A DNA stretch of 64,000 nt from Legionella busanensis. GTDB lineage: Bacteria; Pseudomonadota; Gammaproteobacteria; Legionellales; Legionellaceae. The notes beneath the pieces were generated by a model. That model had not been told where the DNA came from. It searched no databases and worked only from the letters and a program-made list of their open reading frames with translations. Position numbers and translations under genes: made by a program. The DNA is taken from positions 527,001 through 591,000 of the forward strand of contig NZ_UGOD01000001.1 in the NCBI RefSeq assembly GCF_900461525.1, given 5' to 3'. How positions within the stretch are numbered: the stretch's first letter is position 1; each line of letters begins with the position of its first letter. Of the stretch, positions 44,528 through 53,465 are shown in pieces.

Positions 44528-46498
44528 ATGCAGAATTTGGTGGATATTATCGAAGCAAATTTACAAAAAAATCTTTATGGTAATGTTTATTATTTGAAAG
44601 ATGGTGAGTTCGAAGAAGTAATTGCGTATACAAAAATTATTGAAGATGCTAAGCATTTAGCTACCTACTTTAAGAATCATTTTAAACCCCAATCGCGAAT
44701 TATATTGCTCTATCCGCAGGGGACTACCTTTATTTCAGCACTATTAGCTTGCTTTTATGCCAGAATGGTAGGGGTGCCTACTTATCCTTTTCAAAATGCA
44801 AAGCATGCTTATAGGTTAAAGCGAATTATAAGTTCTTGTGCGCCTGCTCTTATTTTAGGTACTCATAAGACAATTAATGACATAAAAAATTTTGCAGAAT
44901 TTAAAGAGTATAAATTTAAAGCCTCAGATACCATTTTAAACGAGGAAATGAGCAATAATGACTTTACTATCCAAACTAATTGGCGTGAAGATGATTTAGC
45001 TTTTCTACAATATACTTCGGGGTCAACAGGATATCCGAAAGGCGTTATGGTTAGCCATAAAAATCTAATGCATAATCTTTTTACTTTAAAGAACAGTTTG
45101 CAATTTAGTGAAGAAAAGACCTCTGTAGTTTGGCTACCTTTTCAACATGATTTGGGTTTAATTGTTGGAGCCTTGTCTTCACTCTATAATGCTAATAAAT
45201 TGGTGATACTGCCTCCCGTATCAGTTATTCAAAGGCCTTATGTTTGGTTAAAAGCACTTAGTGATTATCAGGCTTATTATACTGCTGGACCCAACTTTGC
45301 CTATCAGCTTTGTATTGACAAAATACCTGAAGAACTTCTAACGACACTAGATTTATCATCGATTAAATATGCTACTGCAGCTGCTGAGCCTAACCGATAT
45401 GCTACAGCAGCTGCATTTTGTAAGAAATTTGCGAAATATGGCTTTAAAGAAAATGCTTATTGTGTTGGCTATGGTCTTGCAGAAGGGACACTTCATGTTG
45501 CCACCAATTCAATTGGCAAGCATTTCTCATACAAAGAAGTTTCTCATAGTGAACTAGGTAAATCATTTATAAAAGAGCCAGTAAATGATAAAGATCGACA
45601 AATACTAATGGGTGCTGGTGTTCCTCATCCAGAGCACCGTATTGTTATTGTTAACCCTGAAACACAAACAAAATGTAAGCCTTATGAAATAGGGGAAATT
45701 TGGGAGCAAAGTCAAAGTGTTGCACAAGGCTATTGGGACAATGAAGAAACTACTCAATCAACTTTCAGAGCTACCTTGCCAGACGAGCAAGGTTTTTTTC
45801 TCCGTACTGGGGATTTAGGCTTTATAGATGGTGATCAATTATTTATTACAGGGCGACTTAAGGATTTAATCGTTATTAATGGTCGTAAAATTTATCCTCA
45901 AGATATCGAGTTAGCGGTTGAAGAAAGTCATCCTGATATTAAAAATAATTGTGTAGCTGCTTTTAGTATCGATAGAGATAATAAGGAATGTATTATAATT
46001 TGCGCCGAAGTTTCACGTGCTGCAATTGGAAAAGACAATACTGAACTTGTATTTCAAATCAGGCATGCCGTGGGCAAAAAATTTGAAGTAGATATTGCCG
46101 ATATTAAATTGATACGCCCAGGCCATGCTTATCGAACGACAAGTGGAAAAATTAAACGTAATAGTACTAAAGAGGCTTATTTAAACAATCGTTTAGTTTG
46201 CGTGCCAGTTTCTAAAGAAATAAAAATAAAGGCGGATGAAAAGAAAGTACAAGAGCAGCATTTCAATGGTAAAGATCAATTAAGAAAAGTATTGTGTGAT
46301 GTTTTAGGTATAAGTGATATTGAAGATAATCAACATTTCATGGATTTAGGCGGGACGTCGTTACATGCGAAAATGTTGCAGCAGCAACTTGAAGAATGTT
46401 TTGGAGAAAAATATCAAATTCCTGCAACCATTGCTTTTGATTATCCTACCTTATCTGAATTAAACAATTATTTTGGCCAACTAGAAAAACAAACTTAA
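44528..46498 (+). CDS. fatty acyl-AMP ligase fused to an acyl carrier domain
   Basis: A 656-residue protein. The adenylation domain (about 1-565) has the P-loop motif YTSGSTGYPKGVMVSH (about 164-179), the motif RTGDLGFIDGDQLFITGRLK and VINGRKIYP, in the arrangement of fatty acyl-AMP ligases (FAAL). A C-terminal carrier domain (about 575-650) has the phosphopantetheine site DLGGTSLHA with Ser611. It should activate a free fatty acid with ATP and load it onto its own carrier arm, most simply for the upstream AOS. It is the second gene of a two-gene operon (19-bp spacing, GAGG before the ATG). Confidence 0.88.
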   Translation: MQNLVDIIEANLQKNLYGNVYYLKDGEFEEVIAYTKIIEDAKHLATYFKNHFKPQSRIILLYPQGTTFISALLACFYARMVGVPTYPFQNAKHAYRLKRIISSCAPALILGTHKTINDIKNFAEFKEYKFKASDTILNEEMSNNDFTIQTNWREDDLAFLQYTSGSTGYPKGVMVSHKNLMHNLFTLKNSLQFSEEKTSVVWLPFQHDLGLIVGALSSLYNANKLVILPPVSVIQRPYVWLKALSDYQAYYTAGPNFAYQLCIDKIPEELLTTLDLSSIKYATAAAEPNRYATAAAFCKKFAKYGFKENAYCVGYGLAEGTLHVATNSIGKHFSYKEVSHSELGKSFIKEPVNDKDRQILMGAGVPHPEHRIVIVNPETQTKCKPYEIGEIWEQSQSVAQGYWDNEETTQSTFRATLPDEQGFFLRTGDLGFIDGDQLFITGRLKDLIVINGRKIYPQDIELAVEESHPDIKNNCVAAFSIDRDNKECIIICAEVSRAAIGKDNTELVFQIRHAVGKKFEVDIADIKLIRPGHAYRTTSGKIKRNSTKEAYLNNRLVCVPVSKEIKIKADEKKVQEQHFNGKDQLRKVLCDVLGISDIEDNQHFMDLGGTSLHAKMLQQQLEECFGEKYQIPATIAFDYPTLSELNNYFGQLEKQT

Positions 46499-46520
46499 GA
46501 GCTTAATAAAATAAAAGGAA

Positions 46521-46550
46521 AACCTTGATTACGCGTTGCTGCATCAAGGT
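46521..46550. repeat. single arm of the CCTTGAT repeat family / terminator
   Basis: ACCTTGATTACGCGTTGCTG followed by CATCAAGGT forms an imperfect hairpin 23 bp after the FAAL stop. The sequence is that of one end of the longer repeat found at 53235, 59146, 60104 and 60884. It probably terminates the operon. Confidence 0.6.
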
Positions 46551-46589
46551 CAATTAACCAACGTTATTACCTATATTTCTAATAATTTT

Positions 46590-47120
46590 CTAATTTTTAT
46601 TTAATAACCAATCTTCAAGAGTTAATGCAAAGCGAAAATGATCTTCCCAGATATTATTAATTTTTAGATAGCGAGGCGAAAATCCTTCTTTCAAAAAGCC
46701 ATTTCTAGTTACCAAATGAATGGAAGCTGTGTTACGAGGTTGAATATTTGCTTCAATGCGATGAAGATCTAAAGAGGTGAATACCTTTTGCAAAACAAGC
46801 TTTAGAGCTTGGCTCATTAAACCCTTGCCAGCATGATTTATACAGGCATAATAGCCTAAATAGCCGCTTTTAAAGACGCCACGCATAATACCGCTAATAT
46901 TAAAAACACCAATAATCTCTTCGTTCTGATCCCAAGCAATAAAATATCGCTCGCTCTCCAGTCTACTTCTACTTAAATAAGTTTGGAATTCTTCTGAAGT
47001 GCAGGGAGCCGATATAAAAGGAAAATGAAAATGACGGCTAATTTGCATGGTATTAATAAATATAGCTTCATCTTGGGCAGCGGGTTCGCGTAGTTGGATC
47101 ATCTCTAGCTCAAATTGCAA
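46590..47120 (-). CDS. RimJ/RimL-type GNAT N-acetyltransferase
   Basis: A 176-residue GNAT domain of the RimJ-like (Acetyltransf_3) group. It has GYLGYYACINHAGKGLMSQALKLVLQKVF (about 82-110, acetyl-CoA loop HAGKGLM) and HRIEANIQPRNTASIHLVTRNGFLKEGF (about 118-145), the standard motif for this group. The likely activity is N-alpha-acetylation of a ribosomal or other protein; the real target is unknown. It is convergent with the FAAL operon. Confidence 0.85.
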   Translation of the reverse strand: MQFELEMIQLREPAAQDEAIFINTMQISRHFHFPFISAPCTSEEFQTYLSRSRLESERYFIAWDQNEEIIGVFNISGIMRGVFKSGYLGYYACINHAGKGLMSQALKLVLQKVFTSLDLHRIEANIQPRNTASIHLVTRNGFLKEGFSPRYLKINNIWEDHFRFALTLEDWLLNKN

Positions 47121-47147
47121 TTAAATTATGAAATATATATAGCAAAT

Positions 47148-47257
47148 GTAGCCTTGATGAAGCAAAGCGTAATCAAGGTTTATTTAGCTTTTTCTTGCCT
47201 ATTATATGATTTCATTATTCTAAATGAAGGCCCTGACTACGTTATATACCAAGGCCA
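47148..47257. repeat. degenerate copy of the CCTTGAT repeat family
   Basis: The left arm GTAGCCTTGATGAAGCAAAG (47148-47181 in full) matches the consensus end. The right end (about 47229-47257, GGCCCTGACTACG ... CCAAGGCCAC) is strongly diverged and the interior is shorter than in other copies. Confidence 0.5.
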
Positions 47258-47269
47258 CATTGTTAATTA

Positions 47270-48253
47270 TTAAATACAAAGCTTATGCTCATCTTGTTTA
47301 ATTAAAGAAAATAGATTGAAGTTTATCACTTCAGCTCGTATAACAAAGGTTTCCATATAATGCTTAATTAATTGCTGCGGATCTTGTTTAGAATAAGCAG
47401 GGTAGTTATTTTCCTTAAGCAGTTTATCTAAGCTATCGCGAATGGCTTCATATTCACCTGTTAAATGTATCATACTAATTTGATCGCGAATAAAATAAAT
47501 AGCACCCGCCAGTTCTGGCGCAGAAAGCGGCTGCTGGCTTAATTCGTCAAACCAATTAATTAAATCTTTATACTGTTGAGTTGGTTTTTTCTTAAATAAA
47601 CCAAAACAACAAGCTCTTCCTTTATGATGATCAATATAAAGCTCAGCTTCTGCAAGAAGATACTTTAACCCCATGCAAAAGCGTGCACGCTGTAGTTCTT
47701 CTAATCGTCTATCCGCTTGCAGCACATTGTTATAGGCAGTTGCAATAAGATTTTGTTGATCCTGCAAAAAGTTTTTTTGTCCTTTACCTAAAATGACTTC
47801 TAAAAGGTGTGCATATTTATCAATAACGGTTGCTGCTAATTGGATATTAATCGTTAATACTTTACGGCTGTTAGGATCGTCTTCATCCTTTGGTTGAACT
47901 TTCAAGTAGAGTTCAGCATTTTTGAGTACTTCTTGCAGATAATCATTTCCTTTCCCTTGAAAAAGATCACCTAACAAATTAATAAGTTCACCTATTTCGC
48001 TTACAGATGGCATAGGCAACATAGACTTTACTTGTTTATATTGCATAATAGGTTCTAAATTGATTTTACTCTGATTTAACTTGCTTGCTTTAAGCTGACT
48101 TTTAACTTTATCACAAGTCTCAATAAAATCATGTAAGCCATCAACTTCTTCAATTGTTTTTAAATTGAAGTCTTTTAACAGCGGATTTAACTTCCTTCGT
48201 ATTATATTTAAATCATCTAGCATTGACTGATTTTCTTCTACTTTAAGCCGCAT
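47270..48253 (-). CDS. helical/coiled-coil hypothetical protein, candidate effector
   Basis: A 327-residue all-helical protein with E/K/L-rich segments, no signal peptide and no membrane helix. A short Cys/Phe patch followed by lysines (RACCFGLFKKKP, about 212-223) might contact membranes or be lipidated in a host, which is speculation. AAAGGA lies 7 bp before the ATG. No family is recognised. It is followed by the degenerate repeat. The 327-bp gap upstream (48254-48580) is AT-rich with no visible feature. Confidence 0.6.
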   Translation of the reverse strand: MRLKVEENQSMLDDLNIIRRKLNPLLKDFNLKTIEEVDGLHDFIETCDKVKSQLKASKLNQSKINLEPIMQYKQVKSMLPMPSVSEIGELINLLGDLFQGKGNDYLQEVLKNAELYLKVQPKDEDDPNSRKVLTINIQLAATVIDKYAHLLEVILGKGQKNFLQDQQNLIATAYNNVLQADRRLEELQRARFCMGLKYLLAEAELYIDHHKGRACCFGLFKKKPTQQYKDLINWFDELSQQPLSAPELAGAIYFIRDQISMIHLTGEYEAIRDSLDKLLKENNYPAYSKQDPQQLIKHYMETFVIRAEVINFNLFSLIKQDEHKLCI

Positions 48254-48580
48254 AGTTAATTCCTTTTATTGTCTAGATATCAGTGTAAAGTACAATAGTA
48301 AATCCTAGCAATCTTACTCCTTTGATAAGTTAAACCAAGTCAAGCAATTTATCTTCTTGTTAATAGCTAAGGAAAACACACATTTCTCAAATAGAAGTAG
48401 TTAAACAATTCGTTACTATTACCATTCTAACTTAGCTAAAAATGTTAAAGATAAGTCCATTTAATATTTACAATACTATGTAAATAAATTTTAAAAATTT
48501 AATTGTACAATTTACTTGAAATGATAAACATCCCGCCATATAGTTTTGATAAATTCATAAATTTAGAGGGAGCTAATCTT

Positions 48581-48724
48581 ATGAATAAAAAATTAAAATT
48601 TTGGCTAGGAGCCTTAACGTTCACTATAGAATGGCAAAAGAGTTCCGGTCGGTGTGATTGTATTTACAAAAAACCTTTTGAAGAGCAAGTAAATAAATTA
48701 AAAAAACTGGAATCTCATAGTTAA
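48581..48724 (+). CDS. 47-residue small protein coupled to the EamA exporter
   Basis: The ATG at 48581 has GGGAG 8 bp upstream, so it is preferred over an earlier in-frame start lacking a Shine-Dalgarno. The peptide has a weakly hydrophobic segment (LKFWLGALTFTIEW, about 5-18), a CxC pair (GRCDCIY) and a Lys-rich tail. Its TAA overlaps the ATG of the exporter gene (TAATG), a classic sign of translational coupling. It may be a regulatory leader or a small accessory subunit. No family is recognised. Confidence 0.55.
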   Translation: MNKKLKFWLGALTFTIEWQKSSGRCDCIYKKPFEEQVNKLKKLESHS

Positions 48725-49725
48725 TGAAGCCTATTTCTGCCAATGGTTCACTCGCAAAAAGACGCGCTATTGTTTTTTTAGTTATCGGCGCTATACTTTT
48801 TTCTCTAGGGCCTGTACTAATAAAATTAATGGTAGAGCGGAACCAGTATTACGGTATTTTCAACCCTGGGGCAATTTCATTTTGTAATGTTCTTTTTATA
48901 GGCAATCTTTGTGCGGGAATAATTATATTAGTTTTTCACAGTTTTACAGACATTCTCAAGGAAATCATCAATCTGCCTCGTAAAACAAAATTTTATTTAT
49001 TTGCCATTACCCTGACTAGCACCGTATATCCAGCATTAATTTTTATTGCATTGGAATATACTACAGTCATTAATTTAATTCTTATTAGCCGCTTTAATGG
49101 CATAGTATACATGACATTGGCTTATTTCGTTTTGGGGCTTCGATTAAGAAAACTAGAGATATTGGGTTATCTGATTATTGGAATTACCGTCATAACCCTT
49201 TTGGTATACACCAATAAAGGATTTCATTTTTCTTTAGGTGATTGGCTAATCTTAAGCGCAGCTATTTTCTTTGCTTTTAACGAATTACTAAGCAAAAAGT
49301 TATTACCTGGCTGCTCTATCCCAACCTATGTATTCAGCCGAAATTTTATTTCCGCAATCATTTTTTTCTGCATTGCTGTTATCCTTTTGGGCCCTGGCCA
49401 TTTTATGGAAGCTTTTGGCCGTAATTTCTGGATTTTGATGCTACTGTATGCGGGCGTTGCTATTGTATTGGCACAAATCTTTTGGGTGAAAGCGATAAGC
49501 GTTCTTCCACTCACTTATGTAGCTAATATTAATTTATTAAATCCAATTTTTTCCCTTGCATTTGCTTTTTTACTACTGCAAGAGTCCCCTCATTCCAGTG
49601 AATGGTTAGCCATCATCATTATTACTCTTAGTATCATTTTACCGAAATTAAGTCGAAAACCTCAAAACCAAAGCGCAAGACCCATGTCCACGCTCTCTAT
49701 TGATACTTCATTAGTAGGAAAATAA
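48724..49725 (+). CDS. EamA-family (DMT superfamily) transporter
   Basis: A 333-residue inner-membrane protein with ten predicted helices in two EamA repeats (about 18-155 and 170-305). Typical pieces are ILFSLGPVLIKLM in helix 1 and WVKAISVLPLTYVANINLLN near helix 9. Members export amino acids or metabolites, or import nucleotide-type compounds; the direction is unknown here. Translation is coupled to the 47-residue gene. It might export the product of the nearby lipid-type cluster, but a repeat and other genes lie between, so this is only a guess. Confidence 0.85.
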   Translation: MKPISANGSLAKRRAIVFLVIGAILFSLGPVLIKLMVERNQYYGIFNPGAISFCNVLFIGNLCAGIIILVFHSFTDILKEIINLPRKTKFYLFAITLTSTVYPALIFIALEYTTVINLILISRFNGIVYMTLAYFVLGLRLRKLEILGYLIIGITVITLLVYTNKGFHFSLGDWLILSAAIFFAFNELLSKKLLPGCSIPTYVFSRNFISAIIFFCIAVILLGPGHFMEAFGRNFWILMLLYAGVAIVLAQIFWVKAISVLPLTYVANINLLNPIFSLAFAFLLLQESPHSSEWLAIIIITLSIILPKLSRKPQNQSARPMSTLSIDTSLVGK

Positions 49726-49801
49726 TTGACTATTAACACTAAACAGGTTTCATATCCATAAGGATAAATTAGGTTATAAAAATATAAATGATGTCAAGAA
49801 T

Positions 49802-50800
49802 TTAAAAAGCTTCTTCTAAGTATCCAATCACTTCATTGCGCCATTTTTTTAATAACTTAATATTATGCAAACTTTCTTGTAGTGTTACTTGTTCTTTTAA
49901 TGAGGTATGTGGATGTTGAATTAGTGTATTTACTGTGTTGATTTGATACGTATAAGCAGATAAATCACTTGTTAATTTTATCTCCCTTGGCTTTTCCTCA
50001 TTATCTAGATAGACACGGAAAACCTGCTCACCCATTGTGGGAAACCAAGGATTAGTGAGCATTTCTAGGCGACCTTTACTGCCCCATACCATAAATTGCC
50101 AACTCATTTCTAAGCCATCTGAAACGGTGATTGCTGCTATAGATTGATCATTAAATCCCAAAATGACAGAGGCGTGGGTATCATTGTGAGAGTGCTCGGA
50201 GTTTTTAACACCAAATGCTTTTAAATTAACAGGTTCAGCATTTGATAAGTATTGAATTAAAGATAATGGATAACAACCGAGATTATAAATAGCACCTCCT
50301 GCAACTGGATTAGCCAGATGGGCTATTTTTGCTGTATAAGCGGCTTGGAAGAGCTTGATTTCACCAATCAACTTTTGCTGCAAAAGGGTTTTGATTTCTT
50401 GGATAAGAGGATGACAGCGATACATAATAGCTTCCATACATACTAACCCTCTCTTTTTAGCAGTGGTCATCATATTAAAAACCTCCTTCTCATCGAGAGC
50501 CAAAGGTTTTTCACATAAAACATGTTTGCCAGCTTCCAAGCTTTTTATCGTCCATTCCTTATGTAAGTGGTTAGGCAAACCTACATAAATAGCATCCAAA
50601 TTTGGATCATCAATTAAGGCGGTGTAGTTACTGTATATCTGTGAAATAGAAAATTTTCTAGCAAAATCGTTTGCTTTAGACAGATCTCTACTAGCAATTG
50701 CTGTAAGCTGTCCTTTTGTAGATTCTGCAATGGCAATTGCCATTTGTTGAGAGATAAAACTTGTACCTAAGATTCCCCATTTAACGTTGCTTTTAACCAT
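49802..50800 (-). CDS. Gfo/Idh/MocA-family oxidoreductase
   Basis: A 332-residue NAD(P)-dependent dehydrogenase. The N-terminal Rossmann fold has WGILGTSFISQQMAIAI (about 8-24; GxxxxS form). AIYVGLPNHLHKEWTIKSLE and GKHVLCEKPLALDEKE (Lys in CEKP, about 90-105) are the family signature. The C-terminal beta-sheet domain (about 125-325) binds the sugar-type substrate. The role is oxidation of a sugar, inositol or sugar acid; the substrate is not predictable. AAGGA lies upstream of the ATG. It stands alone, 37 bp upstream-side of the RidA gene on the same strand. Confidence 0.87.
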   Translation of the reverse strand: MVKSNVKWGILGTSFISQQMAIAIAESTKGQLTAIASRDLSKANDFARKFSISQIYSNYTALIDDPNLDAIYVGLPNHLHKEWTIKSLEAGKHVLCEKPLALDEKEVFNMMTTAKKRGLVCMEAIMYRCHPLIQEIKTLLQQKLIGEIKLFQAAYTAKIAHLANPVAGGAIYNLGCYPLSLIQYLSNAEPVNLKAFGVKNSEHSHNDTHASVILGFNDQSIAAITVSDGLEMSWQFMVWGSKGRLEMLTNPWFPTMGEQVFRVYLDNEEKPREIKLTSDLSAYTYQINTVNTLIQHPHTSLKEQVTLQESLHNIKLLKKWRNEVIGYLEEAF

Positions 50801-50836
50801 GGAATTTTAATCCTTATAAAATATTTTTTTCGCTGA

Positions 50837-51232
50837 TTAAATTGTGGATTGTATGATGGCTTCTGCCTCGACCTCTACTAAGCAGTTGCCTACAAGTTTG
50901 GCTTGTACTAGCGTATTGACAGGTTTAATTAACTTAAATTTAAGGCCATGTACTCTAGCAACGCTTTCCCAGTCGGCAATATTTTCTACATAAAATCGTG
51001 TCCGTACCACATCTTGTAAGGTGCCGCCTAAGGTAATAATTGATTGTTCAATTCGATTTAAAATAAATTCCATCTGCTTTTTAGGATCATTTTTACCTAC
51101 AAGGCCGGCCGGCTTAGTGGCGGTTGTTCCTGCAATATAAATATGCCTTCCTATCCGTATAGCACGGGAAAAACCGCCCATTTCTTCCCATATGGTTCCT
51201 GTTGAATAAGTTTGCTTATTAAGTTCATCCAT
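50837..51232 (-). CDS. RidA/YjgF-family protein
   Basis: From ATG 51232 the protein is about 131 residues, the usual family size; upstream in-frame codons would add a basic, atypical extension. The RidA pattern is IYIAGTTATKPAG, IEQSIITLGGTLQDVVRTRFYVENIADW and NTLVQAKLVGNCLVEVEAEAI. Canonical RidA has an active-site Arg in a CVEARL-type motif; here that position reads in VRTRFYV / LVGNCLVEVEA, so 2-aminoacrylate deaminase activity is uncertain. It may run with the oxidoreductase on the same strand. Confidence 0.82.
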   Translation of the reverse strand: MDELNKQTYSTGTIWEEMGGFSRAIRIGRHIYIAGTTATKPAGLVGKNDPKKQMEFILNRIEQSIITLGGTLQDVVRTRFYVENIADWESVARVHGLKFKLIKPVNTLVQAKLVGNCLVEVEAEAIIQSTI

Positions 51233-51464
51233 GCAGATTTTGTCTCGCTTAGAAAGTATTTTTCTGATAATAATTATTTTAAGCTCTATTTCCAATAACC
51301 ACTTAAATCTTCGCAGCAAACTATTCTTGCGATGAATGATTTTAGGTAAAGCTTAACCTAATCAGGTTGTGAGTAATAGCACAGTGAAATTAATCTGAAA
51401 AATTATCAATATGGCCTCTCCATAACTTGGGTTATTAGCAGTAACTTAAGCCATTATTCTCAAA

Positions 51465-51773
51465 TTAACATTTACTACCTTTAATACAATTATAAAGGTG
51501 TCCATAAGTGCATAAATGATGTTGTTTGTTGCAATAACGATATGAACCACCTGATTTCATACAAGGCTTAAATACATTTCGGCTACAATACTCATAGCTA
51601 CGTATTCTTCCACTTCCAATGTAATCAGTGGCTATGTTGAAAGTCTTTTGTGCACTCGTTATATTGACCTTAGAAGTCTCAGAAGTGACATTTATATTAG
51701 TTGCAGCGCTAGTGGCGCCAATTAAGGAAAATGTCAATATGCTAATTAGACCTAACGGTTTCAATGTGTCCAT
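51465..51773 (-). CDS. secreted six-cysteine small protein
   Basis: A 102-residue protein with an N-terminal signal peptide (hydrophobic core LGLISILTFSLIGATSA, cleavage near residue 24). After a polar Thr/Asn linker, the C-terminal about 45 residues hold six cysteines (EYC, KPC, RYC, HLC, YNC, SKC), which suggests three disulfides in an exported domain. No family is recognised. About 330 bp away is another secreted Cys-rich protein on the opposite strand. Confidence 0.65.
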   Translation of the reverse strand: MDTLKPLGLISILTFSLIGATSAATNINVTSETSKVNITSAQKTFNIATDYIGSGRIRSYEYCSRNVFKPCMKSGGSYRYCNKQHHLCTYGHLYNCIKGSKC

Positions 51774-52122
51774 TTGAATTCTCCATGAAATAATTTCTAT
51801 TATTGAAACGAGGTTGCCTTGTATATTATAGCATAATAGTGTTTATAAATTGACCATAAAATACTAAGGAATTCAGCTATTCTTACCAATTCTTTAACAC
51901 TATTAAAAACAAGGTTTTAGCGTTTGACCTACTGCTTGATTAGTTGGTTAATCAACTATTAAAAGTTATTTATTATCAATAACTTATATTTAAAATAATG
52001 CCTGTAAAGAATTCGAATTATATTTTAGTATAACTATAATTCACTATGTATAAATATAATTCATCGCTCAATAGGTGTATTAGTAGTTAAAAGAAATCTT
52101 TTTCTTGCTAGGGAGGGCAATT

Positions 52123-52401
52123 ATGATCAGGAAGAAGCTAGCAAAAACCTTATTTTCACCTATTATATTTGGATTTGTTGTTTTTACCACTTCAATAGAA
52201 GTTGCAAGCGCGGATGAGCTCTGTAAAGGTGCATGTCAAACTAAATATTCCAAATGCCAACGGGTTTGTAAAGGTGATGACGAATGCTTGTCAGATTGCC
52301 AAAGTGCTCATGCTCAATACTTGGAGAAGTGTGGAGAAGGTAGTCATTCAGGCGGTGGATATCACGGCGATGGACATCTCGGCGGACATCATGGTGAATA
52401 A
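52123..52401 (+). CDS. secreted Cys/His-rich small protein
   Basis: A 92-residue protein. ATG 52123 has GGGAGGG 5 bp upstream and is preferred. A signal peptide (about 1-30, core TLFSPIIFGFVVFTT, end ASA) is followed by a seven-cysteine region (about 34-70: LCKGACQTKYSKCQRVC, ECLSDC, KCGEG). A Gly/His-rich tail of about 20 residues has six His, a likely metal-binding or histidine-rich cap. The Cys spacing CxxxC-x3-CxxxC resembles small four-helix disulfide domains. The function is unknown; periplasmic metal or redox handling is possible. A terminator follows. Confidence 0.7.
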   Translation: MIRKKLAKTLFSPIIFGFVVFTTSIEVASADELCKGACQTKYSKCQRVCKGDDECLSDCQSAHAQYLEKCGEGSHSGGGYHGDGHLGGHHGE

Positions 52402-52430
52402 AGTTCCCTCTTAAATTTTCTATAATGTAA

Positions 52431-52460
52431 GCTGGGCTGGGCCCAGCAATTTTATTTTTG
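52431..52460 (+). terminator. rho-independent terminator after the Cys/His-rich gene
   Basis: GCTGGGC (52431-52437) pairs with GCCCAGC (52441-52447), followed by AATTTTATTTTTG. Confidence 0.8.
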
Positions 52461-52540
52461 TTTCATAGATTAAGGCCAAGCTTAATTTTTCAATGATGAT
52501 TAAATAGCCTAAAAACTTGTTTTAGAATAAAGAGGTTATA

Positions 52541-53119
52541 TTAAAACAGGCCCTTAAACGTAATCAACGTATTGAATTTAGAACAGATTTTTATCTGATC
52601 TTTTTCAAGGAAAGCTAAACCTAAGGTATAGGTTCCCGAAATTTTTGTTACATCTGCAAAAGAAGCATATCCAGAATTATCTAGTGCTCGATTTTTATAG
52701 TAATTACCTACATCTATTCGCAACATTTTATGTGTTTTGATAAAAATAGTTTCCCTTGTATTACTTAATACTAAAAACGTGCTTTGTGGTAGTAAACTTT
52801 GTTCAGTTGATTGGGTTAACCATCCTTTTACTGTCAGCAAATTTCTTACTACTAGGGGTTGATGAGTCAGGTTCATTCCATTAATGAAATCAATGCTGCC
52901 CTCACATTTTAGGGCAGTTGAAATAGTATATTTCTTAGCTGCATTCAATAGTTTGTCAAATTTGAGTGTGCCTGACATATCCCGCTTTGGTGTAGCAATA
53001 GTTAGTTTTTTAAACTTAATATCGTAAACATCTCTCCAATGTTCTTTATGATTAATGGGTGAGATAGAAAATGATGATACCCTAATTAATATCGGACATG
53101 TAACATTTTCTGATCTCAC
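52541..53119 (-). CDS. hypothetical protein
   Basis: 192 codons from a GTG with no Shine-Dalgarno; the true start may be further inside (Met48). The protein looks beta-rich (TFLVLSNTRETIFIKTHKML, GTYTLGLAFLEKDQIKI), with no signal peptide at this start. No family is recognised. The lack of a good start and the A/T-rich upstream region leave open that this is the remnant of a longer gene. Confidence 0.45.
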   Translation of the reverse strand: MRSENVTCPILIRVSSFSISPINHKEHWRDVYDIKFKKLTIATPKRDMSGTLKFDKLLNAAKKYTISTALKCEGSIDFINGMNLTHQPLVVRNLLTVKGWLTQSTEQSLLPQSTFLVLSNTRETIFIKTHKMLRIDVGNYYKNRALDNSGYASFADVTKISGTYTLGLAFLEKDQIKICSKFNTLITFKGLF

Positions 53120-53234
53120 TCTAAATCTGACCGATTATCTTTTAAGCTCATGAGAATTGTTCATATTACCTTTTAGAAGAAAGGAGCTTGCAAGATAACC
53201 ATATTTGATAGCACTAAATTTTCATCACAGCGAA

Positions 53235-53393
53235 GTAGCCTTGATGTAGCGTAATCAAGGTCTAAGAAATAATAAATATCCCGATTGTTGAACCAAAGTT
53301 TTATATACATTTACAAGATAGGCGCCCTAGGTGAATTGCGAATGATATTTAACGAATAAAAACCTTGATTATGCTGCGCTACATCAAAGCTAC
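53235..53393. repeat. CCTTGAT repeat family, 159-bp copy
   Basis: The left end GTAGCCTTGATGTAGCGTAA and the right end ACCTTGATTATGCTGCGCTA ... CATCAAAGCTAC are inverted copies; each end is itself a small palindrome (CCTTGAT/ATCAAGG). The core is AT-rich and noncoding. It lies in the 407-bp gap 53120-53526. Confidence 0.75.
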
Positions 53394-53465
53394 GCTTCTA
53401 AATTAAGCTATGATTTTATTATGTAAGCGAATTTGAACATTTTATTTGTGCAGGGGATATTTTTA

